A stretch of DNA of 64,000 nucleotides from Isoetes taiwanensis (lineage: Eukaryota; Streptophyta; Lycopodiopsida; Isoetales; Isoetaceae), in NCBI GenBank assembly GCA_021234155.1, contig JAJEKV010000038.1, positions 5,007,625 through 5,071,624 on the forward strand, written 5' to 3'. The translations under genes and the position numbers were made by a program. Numbering within the stretch: position 1 is the stretch's first letter; every line of letters begins with the position of its first letter. Of the stretch, positions 36,586 to 48,630 are shown piece by piece. The notes beneath the pieces were generated by a model. The model did not search any database. It worked only from the letters and a program-made list of their open reading frames with translations, and was not told where the DNA came from.

Positions 36586-38880
36586 ATGAGGATTCTCTCT
36601 TGGAATGTCAGGGGTATTAAAGGCCCTATTAAGAGGAGAAGAATTATCTCCCAAATCAGAAATTACAATGCTGATATTATTCTGCTCCAGGAAGATAAGC
36701 TTCCTAAATTTGAGATCTCTAATCTAGGTGATTGGATTTATCCTGGAGCCTCCTCCACCTGGATTGAGGCTTCTGGTAGAAGTGGGAGAATTATCATTAT
36801 TTGGAAAAATCTGAAGCATCTCTCCTTTTTTAATTCCCCTTCTAGAATGTGGAAAGCAGTTACCTTTCAATTTCAAGACTCTGTGTTTGGAATTATTAAT
36901 ATATATGCCTCTACTAGCCCGAAGGATAGGGAATTGCTTTGGTCTGAAATTAGCCTTTGGATTCAAAATAATCCTAACTTTGATTGGATTGTTGGGGGTG
37001 ACTTTAATAACACTCCCTCTTGGAACATGAAGCTTGGTAATAATCTTAACATGTCCACTCTTGAGAGAAGTAATTGGGAGTCCTTTATCTCTGATTCTTC
37101 TCTTGTCTATGTTCCTTCTTCTACTGCTTCTTTTACATGGTCAAACAAGCAGAAGGGTGACAAAAGAGTCTACTGTGCTCTTGACAGATTCTATGTCTGT
37201 AGTCCTAACTCCTCTCTTTGGGACAATTGTTATGTCACTAGTGATGAAGGGAACATTATTTCGGACCATCAGCCCCAACTCTTATGCACTAGACATCTAA
37301 CTCAAATTCCTAGGATTAGTAATGTGTCCTATAAATTTAACTGTGCTCTTTTTGAGAGTGAATCCTTTGTGAGGGATTTCAAAGATTTCTATCATCACAT
37401 TCCTGAAGAATGTAACCAGCAATCCATGAAAAGATTTTATGGTAAAATTAAAAGGATCAAAAGCTGGATTAAAGAATGGTCAAAAAGCAGACATATGGCC
37501 AAAATTATTGAGAAAGAGCACTTGCTTTCCAAAATGAGAGATATCAGATCTCTCCTGCAGGAGGATCCTTATAATCTAAATTTGCAACTTGGTGAGGAGC
37601 TGCTTGAGAATTATCTGAAAAGCATTGAGGAAGTTGAAGCCAAAAGCTCAACAATCAAATGCAAGATAAAGTTTAATAAAGACATGGACTGTGGCAGCTC
37701 TAGATTCTTTTTCAAAATGGCTAAAGTCAGGCTCCTAAGAAATTCAATCACTCAAGTTAGAACTGATGCAGGGTTGTCTTTAGAGGATCCCAAGCTTATC
37801 AAATCCTTCTTTCAAGATAGCTATGCCTCCCTTTTTCCCAAAGTTTCTGCCCAACATATTGACTCAGTCAAAGAAAAGAATTTCCTGGATCTGCTAGAAA
37901 AGGTGATTCCATCTTCCATTGATTCCATGGAAGAGTCTATTGTTGCCCCTCCTGGGGAGGATGAGATCTTTAAGGTGCTAAGATCCTTTGGCAAAGGTAA
38001 GTCTCCTGGACCAGATGGCCTTCCAAGTGAATTTTATATTCACTTTTAGGATATTCTCAAGTCTGACATTATTTCTATGGTTAAAGGTTTTTGGGAAGTT
38101 AGTTATCTTCATCCATCTATCTCAGCTGGTTTCATTACTCTTATCCATAAAGTAGATAATCCATCTGCTTTCTCGGATTGGAGGCCTATCTCCCTAACCA
38201 ACACCTCTTACAAAATCTGTGCCAAAATTATTGCAAATAAAATCAAAGCTTACCTACAGAAAAATATCTCTCATTACCAGTCTGCCTTCTTATCTAACAG
38301 GTTCATTTTGGACAATTACATCACTGCTATGGAAGGCCTACACTGGAACAGAATCTCTAATCAAAATTGTGTGCTTCTAAAGCTTGATTTCAAGAGAGCT
38401 TTTGATACTGTGAGATGGGATTTCCTTGATCTTGCTCTTTCTAAATTTGGTTTTCATCCCAAGCTAAAGCTTTTGATTCATAAATTGAATGCCAATTCTA
38501 ACACTGCTATCATTCTAAATGGATCCCATTCTCATTTCTTTCCTTTAGCTCGAGGTGTTAGACAAGGCTTCTATCTTTTTTTTATTGTGGCTGAAATGCT
38601 TACAAGGGCTGTCTTACATTTCAAAGATCTTGGAAATTTTATATTTATATAATAAAATTGGTACAAACCTTATTCCAAAATGGCTCCATAATTAGGCCAG
38701 ATAGGAAGTATTTTAACATGTAGAGACCCCTTAACAGATTAGATATGGCAATTCTGCACTATAACCCAGATGCATGAATAGAAGATAGCATAGCTCCAAA
38801 AAACCATTCGAAGCAGAAAATCTTGTGACAAACTGAAGACAAGGATACCACCTAATGCTCCACCCCGAAGATACAAATAG

Positions 38881-38913
<33 letters not shown>

Positions 38914-40674
38914 TCTTGGAAAAGTTAAGGGTCTCAAAATGCCAAATAGTGAGGAGTTTCTCACCCTCTCACAATATGCTGATGATACTTTTGCTTTTTT
39001 GGATGCTGATATCTCCAACATCGAATTTTTTCTTGAGATCATTAAGCAATTCTCAGCTGCTTCATTTAAATTTGGCCAAATGTGTGATTATAGGAGATAA
39101 TATTCAGCCAAATTTTGCTGATATTAAGGTTCTTAATTGCAATCAAGCCTCCACTTTGCTGGGAATGCCTCTGTCTCTTAATCCTAGCTTAAAAGGTCTT
39201 TGGCAGCCTATCATTGATAGAATTAGAAAGAAGTTAAATAACTTTAGAGGGGGATTATCCTTTGCTGGCAGAACTTTAATTGCTATTTCTGTTCTTGCTA
39301 GTTCTCATATTTATTTCTCTTCTGCTCTAGTGGCTCCTAAGGCTATTTATTCTGAGATTGAGAAAATAATTAGAAAGTTTGTGTGGAAGGGATCTCATTT
39401 AGTAAGTTGGAAGTACATTACCAAACCTAAAAAATTGGGTGGCTTAGGTTGCAAAAATCTTCATTTGCAGGCCCGTACTTTAGCGGGAAAATATATATGG
39501 AAGTCCTTTGTTAATAATTCTGGTCCATCTTCTCAGTTTATTAGATATTGGCTCTCGTGCTCTCACCCTGATGGTCATCCCTCAATTGGTCATATTTTAC
39601 CTGATTCATGCTTCAATGTTCTCCTTGCTGGTGCTAATACTTCCCCTCTTATGAGGAACATTATTATGGCTTGGAATAAAGTTCAAACTGCCTTTGACTA
39701 TGCTGCTCCTCAAGATCTTAACCTGCAAATGACAATTTTTTGGAACCCCATTCTTAAGAATCATCCAAGTAAAGTCCTGGCTTTAAAACATCCTAGAATC
39801 TACAAGAAGTGGTCTGACTCTGGTTTTCAGTTCTTATGTGACCATTACATCAATAACAAGTTAATTTATTGGACTTCTTTGAGAAACATCATACAGGGTA
39901 CTTCAAGTGACAAAGGATTTATCTCCATATTAAATCAATTCTGCCTCATGTCTGGCTGAATAATGTTGTTCCTAAGGCAAGTAACTGGAGCCTCGAGGAT
40001 ATATGCCTTTATAAGGTTAGTAAGATTTACTCAGTCATTAATAGATCTGATGTCCCTTCCAAGGCAAGTTCTAAATGGTCTATTTCTGAGGATGAAGTTA
40101 TGGCTCTTTTCATGAGGTTTGGAATTCCTATTGTTTCCCAAAGGTCAACTTCTTCATTTGGCTGCTGGCCAATAAAAGTATTCCAAACTTACAATTGCTT
40201 TCCAATAGGAATATTGATTTCTTTGCCCTGTGCCACCTTGGATGCAGTTTGGATGAAAATCTTGATCATATATTCCTTTGTCCTAAACTCAATCCTTTTT
40301 GGTCTTGGTTTAATGATAAGCTGGGTTATCTTTTCCCCAACAAGATCTCGGGTAATTTATTGTCATATATTCAAAACAACTGTGTCTTTGCTAATACTAT
40401 TATGTTTATTGCTCTTTGGAATGTTTGGAAAGCAAGAAATAGAGTTGTTTTTGGTAAGAAGAATTTCTCAACCTTTTGGATTAAGATGCACTTTCAACTT
40501 GATGTTGAATCCACTGCCTCAGCACACAAAAGAAAATTTGCTAAAAAGTATAACAGAAAATGGGACTCAATTGGTCTATTCAGGGGGTCTTTTGATTTAT
40601 TTGCATCCAATTTCAATGTTACTAATTCTAATTCTGCCTTTTGTGATGATGCTAGCTTACTTGAGGATATGTAA
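36586..40674 (+). pseudogene. LINE (L1 type) ORF2: endonuclease, reverse transcriptase, zf-RVT
   Basis: Starts at ATG 36,586 with the EEP endonuclease (MRILSWNVRGIKG, LLQED, IVGGDFNNT, DRFYV, ISDHQP), which nicks target DNA. RT follows: GKGKSPGPDGLPSEFY, then a TAG at 38,047-38,049, WRPISLTNTSYKICAKI, QSAFLSNRFILDN, LKLDFKRAFDTVRWDFL (catalytic Asp), ARGVRQG. A 272-bp retroposon then separates it from SQYADDTFAF (the catalytic DD). A frameshift near 39,080 leads to STLLGMPLSLNPSLKGLWQ and RKFVWKGSHLVSWKYITKPK. Another near 39,955 leads to a zf-RVT domain (ALCHLGCSLDENLDHIFLCP, FWSWF, LWNVWKARNRVVFGKK) ending at 40,674. One nonsense codon, one insertion and at least two frameshifts make it inactive. 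Confidence 0.9.
38637..38908 (+). mobile_element. 272-bp poly(A) retroposon in LINE ORF2
   Basis: The 14-bp target duplication AAAGATCTTGGAAA is at 38,623-38,636 and 38,909-38,922. The insert ends in a run of about 28 A. The body has no recognisable Pol III A and B boxes and no gene I know. Variable-length target duplication plus A-tail is the mark of LINE-mediated retroposition (a SINE-like or processed-transcript insertion). Removing it puts the two halves of the RT in one frame. Confidence 0.85.
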
Positions 40675-41819
40675 GGAGAGCTTGGGGGAAATGGAGGATA
40701 ATCTTCTCAAGAAGGATGTTGGCCATGATCTGCATGAGACAGATTCGTGCAAAAAGATAACTTTAGCAGGAATATTCTGTAGGAAAGTGATGCAGGTGTA
40801 TTGTATGTTCGACTTCCTTTCTATGTACCACTACTTTATGTCAGGGGATCAATTTTCAAGGTTCAGGGAGCAGTACCACACACACAGATTGTTGGCAGAC
40901 CTATATGGCTCTTTGCTTTGCTTAACTGAGATTGATCTCTCTTGCTTTGATGAAGTTGCTGAGAAGACTGATGACTCTTATTCTTTTGGATCTCCTGCTT
41001 CTTTCTATTCATACTTTAACTCCAAGCTTGACTCCCTATGCCTTTAAACTTCCTAGCCTTTATCAACACTCTTGGCTTCATTTTATGAAGGTGTTGCTTC
41101 TGTATTGAAGAATTACAGGTTGGGTGTCTTTGATATTCTTTCTTATTCTACAGACATTTTTAAGACTAGATGTTGAACTCCCGATGTTCCTTTTATGATA
41201 AAGTTGCTTCTTTCAGCCCCGGCGATTGCAAGTTGGGAACTTGAACATGTATACCATCATAATTTCAACTTTTCTTTCATTTCTAGTTACCGAAAGAACA
41301 AAAATGTATACTTCAGAACTCTGCCCGTTGTGTAAGCGGCAAGTTGAGAGTCTTGAGCACTGCTTCTTTCTATGTGACCAAGTTCAACCAGTTTGGTCAT
41401 GGTTACTATCTCTCTTCCATGTGGCCTTGACTAGCCAGCAGTTGCTTCTCGTCATTTATCCTTCCACTTGGAACAGCTTGTAGCAACAGGCTTTCCACTT
41501 AGCTTCAGGCTGGTTGTTGTGGTTTGTTTAGAAAAGAAGGCGGTTGTGTATCTTCAAAGGCTTATCAATTAGTGTTGACCAAGTTCTTCATGAGGTGCAA
41601 GACAGATTGGTGAAAGCATACCTATGTTCTTAGCTTGCTCCTGAGAAAAAAACGTTTGATTTTTGAGGAATATTTGGGTATCTTATCTTATGCATAGACA
41701 CGTGGTTGTATTCACTAAATTATCTTTGTCTGCTGAGATTTTATTCCTGTCTCTGCAATCATGTGTGCACTCTTTTTGGAATATTGAATAAGAATTTGTC
41801 ATCCTTCACAAAAAAAAAT
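40675..41819 (+). pseudogene. LINE 3' region and a second zf-RVT fragment with A-tail
   Basis: An open stretch to 41,047 encodes YCMFDFLSMYHYFMSGDQFS and LTEIDLSCFDEVAEKTDD in the frame overlapping the ORF2 end; I do not recognise it. At about 41,290-41,460 comes a second, different zf-RVT motif (LCPLCKRQVESLEHCFFLCD, VQPVWSWLLSLF). A 3' end with 'attgaataagaatttgtcatcc' and nine A follows (41,777-41,819). So there is probably a second, 5'-truncated LINE behind the first; I could not find its target duplication. Confidence 0.5.
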
Positions 41820-42535
41820 GTACGACGACTTTTACTATTATTATGCATAGTAGTTCGAACACAATAACTTGGGTATGTCGATGGTTAGCAAATACGAGAA
41901 AGGCAAGGCTATTTAGAAGATATACATACCAAATTGTATAGATGCATTACTACGTAAGTGAAAAGCATGTTCAAATAAAGTGGTACAACTTCCTTTAATT
42001 TCAAAAAATCGTTTGTTAGAAGAAGTTAGCTATATCGTCATTTTCCTCTAGAGATAGAAATTTTGGGATTAATATCTTTTGGAAACAAATATGTTGCAGA
42101 TAGGAATGTTGGGATTAATGACTTTCGAAAACAAGTATATCATTGCAACGTTGCTAGATTTTTGTGTGCTAGCAGTGACTGCACAATAAAAAGTATGTTA
42201 TGTTGCACATAGCTGTCAATATTGTATTATTTCAACATGATAACTCTTCAAGGCTATGCCATACGTCATGTAAAAAATCGCAATTTTCAAGGTGCTAGAT
42301 GGATTTGGATTAGAACTTTTGTAGAATGTGAAGGGCACAACAGTAAAAAGAAATGGAATATGAATCATGATCTCCATACTTTATCAGTAGTCATTAGGAT
42401 TGTAACAGGAGGGCGGCTGGCTTTTATGGTGCAATTAATATGGTTTAAGTTCATCTCTAAAATATTAGTATATTGAATTTATGTAGATTGGATTTATATC
42501 CATTTTTTCTTCCTTTGTGTTTATTATAAGTAGTA
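41820..42535. other. No gene recognised
   Basis: AT-rich sequence between the LINE tail and the Helitron. An ORF at 42,222-42,476 has no recognisable match. Confidence 0.4.
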
Positions 42536-42546
42536 CTAGTAATGGT

Positions 42547-42563
42547 GCCCAGCGTTGCTGGGC
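42547..42563 (-). terminator. Helitron 3' terminal hairpin
   Basis: GCCCAGC, loop of 3, GCTGGGC; a 7-bp GC-rich stem just before the CTAG end. In Helitrons this hairpin marks the transposition end point; it is not a transcription terminator of a known gene. Confidence 0.8.
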
Positions 42564-42599
42564 ATAAATTGAGAGCCTGTAAATGCTTTGGGATGCAGT

Positions 42600-44325
42600 G
42601 AGAAAAGCCCTATCCCTTTCCCTTTCCCTTTTGCTCTATCCCGCATTTTATTTTTTCTTATTTTCTCTACTTTTTCTTTTCTTTTCTTTTCCTTTTTTTT
42701 TTCTCGTCTTTCTCACATATTTCCTTGTTTTTCCATCCCTTTCCTTCCCCCTTCCCTGTTCTCGATAACCCTTTTCCCTTCCCTTTTGCTCCTTTCTCCA
42801 CCTTTTCCCTCTTCTCTTTTTTCTTTGCCCTTTTCCCTTCCCCTTTCTCTTTTTTTATGCCTTCTCTTTTCCCCACCCTTTTTCCATGTCTTCCCTTTTT
42901 CTCAACCTTTTACTCTTTCGCCCTTTTCCATGCCTATTTTCCCTTCTCTTTTCCTCCTTTTCCCACTCTTTTCCTCCCTTTTTTGTGTGCCCTTTTCCCT
43001 TCCATTTTTCTGTTCTCCCTCCCATTTTCCATGCCCTTTTTACCTTCCCTTTTTCTATCTCCTCACCCTTTCCCCCTTTCCCTCTTTCCCTTTTCCATGT
43101 TCCCTTTTTCTCTTCCCCTTTTCCATTTTCCTCATCTCCTTTTTCCCGTGCCTCTCTCTCTTTCCCCCATTTTCCATTCTTTTTTCTTTTCTATTTCCCT
43201 TTTCCCATGCCCTTTTTCCTACCCTTTTCTTCTTTCAATTTTTCCCGTGCTTGCTATTCCTCCTTTTCCCACCCTTTCCCTCGTCCCGTGCAATTTTCCC
43301 TTCTTTCAACCCTTCCTTTTTCTTTTCTCTTTTCCTTTCCTCATGTCCTTTTTCCCTTTCCCTCCCCTCCATCACTCCCCTGCTTCCCTTTCCCTTTCCC
43401 TTTTTTCCCGTTTCCTTTTCTTGATGGATTTTTTTCTTTCCGTTTTCCTCCTTTGCCGATCATTTTCCTGTGCACTTTTTCCCTTCCTTTCCTTTTCCTT
43501 TTCCCTTTTTTCCATGCCTTTTGCACATTTGTTTTATTCTCTTATTTCCTATACCCATTTTCCTCTTTTCCCCACCCTTTCTCTCTTGCCCCTTTTCTTT
43601 TCCCTTTTTTATTTTTTCCCTTTCTTCACCATTTTCCTCTTCCCTTTTCTCTCATGCCCTTCCCCCCTTCCCTTTTCTCGTTTCCCTCTTTCTTTTTCCT
43701 TGTGACCTTTACCTAGGTTCCCTTTCCTCCTTTTCCCTTTCCTTTTTCTTTCTTCTCACTTTCCCTTTTTCTATGCCCCTTTTCTTTTCCCCTCTCCCCA
43801 TCCTTTTCTTGTTCCCCCTTATCCCTTCCCTTTTCCTCATTTTTCCAACCTTCCACTCTTCCCCTTTTCTTGATGCGTTTTTTCCCTTCCCTTTCCCTCT
43901 CTTTTTTTTTTTCCCTTTTCCTATGCTATTTGTCCCTTCCTTTTTCCTCTTTCCTCAACGCTTCTCTTTTTTCCCCTTTTCCCATGCTCCTTCCTTTTCC
44001 CATGCTTTTTTTCTCCTCCCCTTTTCCATGCTTTTTTTCTCCTTCATTTTCTCTTTTTTCAACCTTTTCCTCTTTCCTTTTTTTTTTCATGCCCTTTCCA
44101 TTTACCTTTTCCACTTTATCTCTTCCTCCTTCCCTCGTGCCCTTTTCTCAGGTTCCCTTTCCCTTTTTCGTTTTCCTTGCCTTTTTCTCTTCTCTTATCC
44201 CCACCCTTTTCCCTTTTCCTTTTACCCTTTTCCCTTTTCCCCATGCCTTTTTGCCCTTCACATTCTCTCTTTCCACTTCCCTTTTCCTTTTCCCCCTTTT
44301 CATTTACCCTTTCCCCTTAAGAGAT
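42600..44325. repeat. Polypyrimidine tract, about 1.7 kb, degenerate CCCTTTTCC(ATG) repeat
   Basis: The plus strand is almost all C and T. Most purines sit in recurring 'ccatgcc' words every 50-100 bases, giving a loose minisatellite of 'cccttttcccatgcccttttt' type. Three very long overlapping ORFs (270-330 codons of Phe/Ser/Pro/Leu) result from the lack of A and G and are not genes. Such tracts can form intramolecular triplex DNA. Confidence 0.9.
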
Positions 44326-44458
44326 CGAAGCATGACCAATCACAGTGTTGGTAAGTCGTGCAATAAATCTAAGCCTTTGGATGCATCCAGATGATCTCGG
44401 CCATTCAAATTAGGGCTCGATGCACTACACACTTACGGTATAACATTATAATATAAGA

Positions 44459-46635
44459 TAGTGGCATTGTTGAAAAGAATCTTGCAAACACGCCGTGGCC
44501 CTCTTGTTTTTTTCTTTTTCTTTTTTTCTTTGTTTTCTTACACTAATAGAATGTGGCTGAAATGAGCGTATAAAGGGGGGTTATTGCAAACCCCTTATAC
44601 GCACATGACATCCAGACCTATATGATAGTGCAAGGGCTTATTTAAATGCAAATAACTTAAAGATACCAATTCTACATACAATCAAATTTTGTATCCCATG
44701 ATTGCACAAGGCGTATCTACATGCAAACAACTATATGAGATTGTGTGGTCCACGAAATGAATCTTTTTAGGTTGTTTAGTGAATGGATCCTGCAAATGTG
44801 TGGTTTACCAAATATATTCGAGAGGGAAATCTTTTACCGCTATTGAATTATCGTGAAACCACTACCTTCAAAATTTATTATTTGTGAATAAATATAAGGG
44901 GTCCGCCGATGGCGAATTTATCTCAAGCTAGGGAGGAAAGTAGCATAGATTTTATATTAAGCAGATCTAAATCAGAACTTGAGAGACCTTGAAGCTTAAT
45001 AGAGAATGATGAATGTCTAGTACATGTTCTACTTGCTAAAATGTAAAATGTTTCTTCTATAAACTCCTCACTCTATATACAAATTCTCTAAATAATTGTA
45101 GAAGACCTTGACGAAGATTTGCTTGTTAAATCTTAAGGCTGATTGACTCTTAAATCGTGGGTCTTGTAGTTTATGAGGATCTAATCATTTGTAACCATTA
45201 GATCAAAGACGGGTTATAATGTGGAATATGAAGTAGCTAAAGATTATCATGACAATCTCTAGAAGATTATCACGATAATTTTCAGAATCTTCTCAATATT
45301 CTAATCTAATATTTAGCGATGTGTGTCTCCACTCAATTCATTGTCCATCTTGTTATTCCCTTGTTTTGCTCCGTTTTTTGTGGCCCTTTTGTTCTATTGC
45401 GCAAATCCAAGTCATTTTCCATTAAGCGGCCATGGCGCCTCTTCGGGTAAAGATATTTAGATCCCCTCCTCTAAGATCACAAAAAGATGATCTTCTTCGG
45501 GGTCTTACAATCAAATGCTTATTGTGTTTGGTGGGATTGGAGTCCCACGCCACTAGGCTTGCTCTACTTCCTCCTTCGCTCCTATCTGTGCCTCTGATCC
45601 GATCAATCTTGAACTGCATGGAGGTGATCCATTGGACCCCCATATTCAAAGTCTAAGATCTGGTCTTTCTGGCCATTTGTTGTCCGGTATTTCTGGACTC
45701 CGAAGATTAGCCATGGCATGCCCATCTAGACCACGATAGGAGGCATCCACCCGGGCATGCCATTCAGAGAATGCATCCGATGACTGTGGATGCCATCTAA
45801 ACCGTCGGTTCAAACGCACAAAACTGATGCCTGGTTACTGCCTCCGCACAATTCCCACAGGTTCGTGGCCTGCGGGCAGGTGCATTCAAGAGGGGCCCAT
45901 TTTTTATTGGAGCCTTATGCAGTATTTCTGGCCGACTATGAACAGAATTGGCCCCAACTTTTCTCTGGAATTTTGCTGCTCCAAGATCATTCCAACCCAT
46001 TAGAGCACCAGTGATCGATCCAGGCAGAGAGGAAGAGGATGAGGATACCGGATGGAGCAGGTAAGGCTAGATAGAGCAGCACAATGATTTTTGAGCTGAG
46101 TTTGGGCAAGGTCTGCCAGTTTTCAAATCCAAGGGAGAGGGAGAAAACGATTTCCTTGATATCTTTATCCATTTGTAATTTTCAGAGGCTTCTGCTACTC
46201 CCAATCCAAGGCCCCCTCCGATCTGTTTTCTAGTTTTCAATTGCAATGGGAGATCGAACATCATTCCTCTGTAGCAAAAACTGGCACTCCACACCAAATT
46301 GTTCCTGTGCATGCATGCTATATCCCCACAAACAGGGTTCAGGAATTCATGGAAGAGGAGCAGAATTTGTGAGGCTACAGCACCACCTTCTGGAAGCGTG
46401 GATCTCGAGGAAGAGAAGAAGGATCAGCAAAGAATAAAGTTGACCAGAATGCGCACTTGAAGCTAACCAAGTAAGCCATTTCCTTCTTCATTGGCTTCCA
46501 TTGTTTGCTTGTGTGAGACATGAAGTGAACAATAAAAATATACTCACTGATGCAAGAAATTAGTAAGGAAATTAGTTTGGTCTGACTTCTTTGTTGCTTA
46601 GGTTAATAATTAAAGTGTTCTTCTTCATTGTAGCT
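44459..46635. other. No gene recognised; possible 5' exons of the FAR1/MULE relic
   Basis: AT-rich to about 45,400, then slightly richer in G and C. A plus ORF at 45,432-45,656 has no known match. An exon-like stretch before 46,470 ends in 'ccaagtaag', a possible donor for the transposase-like exon at 46,636, but I cannot confirm coding. Confidence 0.4.
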
Positions 46636-47496
46636 ACTGGTGCACCTATGGCCCTGAGGACTATCGTGAACATACTCGTGAGATCAAAGATATAACAACC
46701 CCAGCTTTAATTGTTAAAGCTAAGAGGAAGGATCCTTCCTACTCAAAGAGGAAAAAAGGAATGAGTATTAGGCAAGGTTGCAGGCGCCATTTTTTGGCAA
46801 ATAGTTGTATTTGAAGCGATAGATATGTAAAATTATGTATTATAGTAAAGGGATGGTCTGCCATGGAATGGAGGTTCCCTAATGCGTGAGAACAAGGCAC
46901 GATGTAGCTCCATGATTATCAAAGTGTAAGAAGGCCTGGGCATACCAACAATTGCTCTAGAACCACACTCCCCAGGAAGTCTACCATCAACACGAGGAAC
47001 AATGAGCCCCTAAAGAAGAGGATGCATTGCAATGCTCCCAAGAACAGAGATCAATTCCTGGCTATGGATGATTTGTATAACTTGTCCCGCAAGGTAGCGC
47101 TGACATCTGGATGCTCCACAAGGATATGGCCACAAGTGTTAGGATGTGGGTTGATTTATCCCAGAAGGATGTGTTATCAGGAGGGAGTCCCTTCCATTTT
47201 GGGCATCATCACTCCCTTACAAATGAAGATCTTGTTGGAACATGGAAAGGGGAATGCTGCAGCCATGTTGGACCAATGATCATTGTTACAGCCTGTATAC
47301 CCTGCTAGTTTACGACATGCATGGAAACGATGTCCCTGTTGCTTGGGTTCTATCCTCTAGTGCCAATGAGGAAGACATCCACCCTTGGCTGATTGCAATG
47401 AAGAAATGTATACATAGGGAGGACCCAACGTGGGAACCTTCATGTTTCATTGTTGATGACGCACAGGCTGAAATCAATGCCATGAAGGATGTTTGA
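46636..47496 (+). pseudogene. FAR1/MULE-type transposase-derived pseudogene
   Basis: After an acceptor ('cattgtag') the frame reads YWCTYGPEDYREHT and SIRQGCRRHFLANS, the N-terminal zinc-binding WCxYG...GCxxHF region of this family. With stops and frame changes it continues as RDQFLAMDDLYNL, ATSVRMWVDLSQKD and FHFGHHHSLTNEDL. It then runs well preserved as LLVYDMHGNDVPVAWVLSSS, DPTWEPSCFIVDDAQAEINA, to a TGA at 47,494-47,496. That last part is the transposase core of MULE/FAR1-like proteins with SWIM domains (conserved PVAWV and FIVDD). The rest of the core and the SWIM domain are missing. Several stops between 46,815 and 47,020 make it a pseudogene. Confidence 0.75.
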
Positions 47497-47575
47497 CTGC
47501 GAACCAAAATTCAGTTGTGTATTTAACACGTGAGAAGAAGTTGTATGAAGTTGCTCTTGAGGCGCGTGAAGAAGA

Positions 47576-47596
47576 GGGGGAGGGGGGGGAGGGGGT
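47576..47596 (+). repeat. G-run with quadruplex potential
   Basis: G5-A-G8-A-G5 on the plus strand just downstream of the MULE relic. Enough guanines for an intramolecular quadruplex by the usual four-runs-of-three rule, since G8 can supply two runs. Confidence 0.6.
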
Positions 47597-48600
47597 CACG
47601 CTCACCCAAATTTTTGGTCCACAGTTGTTTTTTCTTTATATGTTGGTTTATGCTAAAAATAATACCAAAATGGCCCCAAAAGTCCACGGTGACCCATTTA
47701 TCCGGATTTGCACAAAGAGACAGTGGTTTTTTGCCAAAAAAAAATTCCACCGTGGTTTTTCTGGCACCTTTTTGTTTTTTGGTCAACGTGTGTTTTTTTC
47801 CACTATTGTTTTTAGCAAAATTTTGTCAACGTGTGGTTTTTTCTTGATTGTTGTTTTTTGGAGGAGCAACATTTGTTTGTCTTATAAATAGCACATGTAG
47901 ATTTGGATATAGTACACGTGGAAGACTGAAAAAGATAGTTCTTTTTTAATTTTCTATGTGTGTTGTTTTTTTTCTACTTGTACAACTTGACATTGTTTTC
48001 ACAAAAAAATGATACATAATTTTTAAGAAATCCACATGTATTGTTTTAAAAGTAATTGTTCTTTTCAATTTTTCTATGTGTTGATATTTCGTCTCCACGT
48101 GTAGTTTTTAAAAGATATTGTTTTCAATTGTTGTTTTTAAACAATATGGTCAATATGGTATGTGTTAATAAAAAACCAAATCATTTTTCAAATAAAAAAT
48201 CATTATTATGACATATAAGATAAGATAAGTCTTTTAACGTCCACGGGAACCCAATCGGGTTCACATATAGAAAAAATAAGTGTTGTTTCTAATATGTCGT
48301 CTAACTAATCATATATTGACACGTGGCATTAATTTTCAAAAAAAAAAACTGTATGTCTAGAATTTCAAAGACTTTGATAATCATATTTTATTTCAACTAC
48401 AACTTGCTACATCATTTATATTTTCTTGTTCTTGTTTATTTAGTTTAAGCCTGTCCAGATAAGAAAAACTTTTGGGAATTGAATCCAAACTAGTCCATAA
48501 GATATAGCATGATATTATTCTATTGCAATCCAAATTTAACATGCTTTAGAGGCCAAATTTTTATAATTACGGTTTTGTGAAAAAAAAATTAGAGCACATG

Positions 48601-48630
48601 TGAATAAGAATAAGAATAAGAATAAGAATG
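48601..48630. repeat. (AATAAG)n microsatellite
   Basis: About five copies of 'aataag'/'gaataa' in a row. Confidence 0.8.

Larger units (their letters stand above)
42536..44458 (-). mobile_element. Non-autonomous Helitron
   Basis: Read on the minus strand the 3' end is a perfect hairpin (GCCCAGC-AAC-GCTGGGC) followed by ACCATTA and then CTAG, with T as the next flanking base. This is the Helitron signature: a hairpin 7-12 bases before CTRR, inserted between A and T. The proposed 5' end, also minus strand, is TCTTATATTATAATG at 44,458, preceded by A, as Helitrons require. Length 1,923 bp. There is no Rep/helicase gene. Nearly the whole interior is the polypyrimidine tract. The 3' end is firm; the 5' end is my inference. 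Confidence 0.75.

Noticed and set aside
42588-44394. Very long Phe/Ser/Pro/Leu ORFs (270-330 codons) in three plus frames
   Set aside because: They come from a C/T-only tract that cannot make stop codons; all frames are open together and the residues only mirror the repeat.
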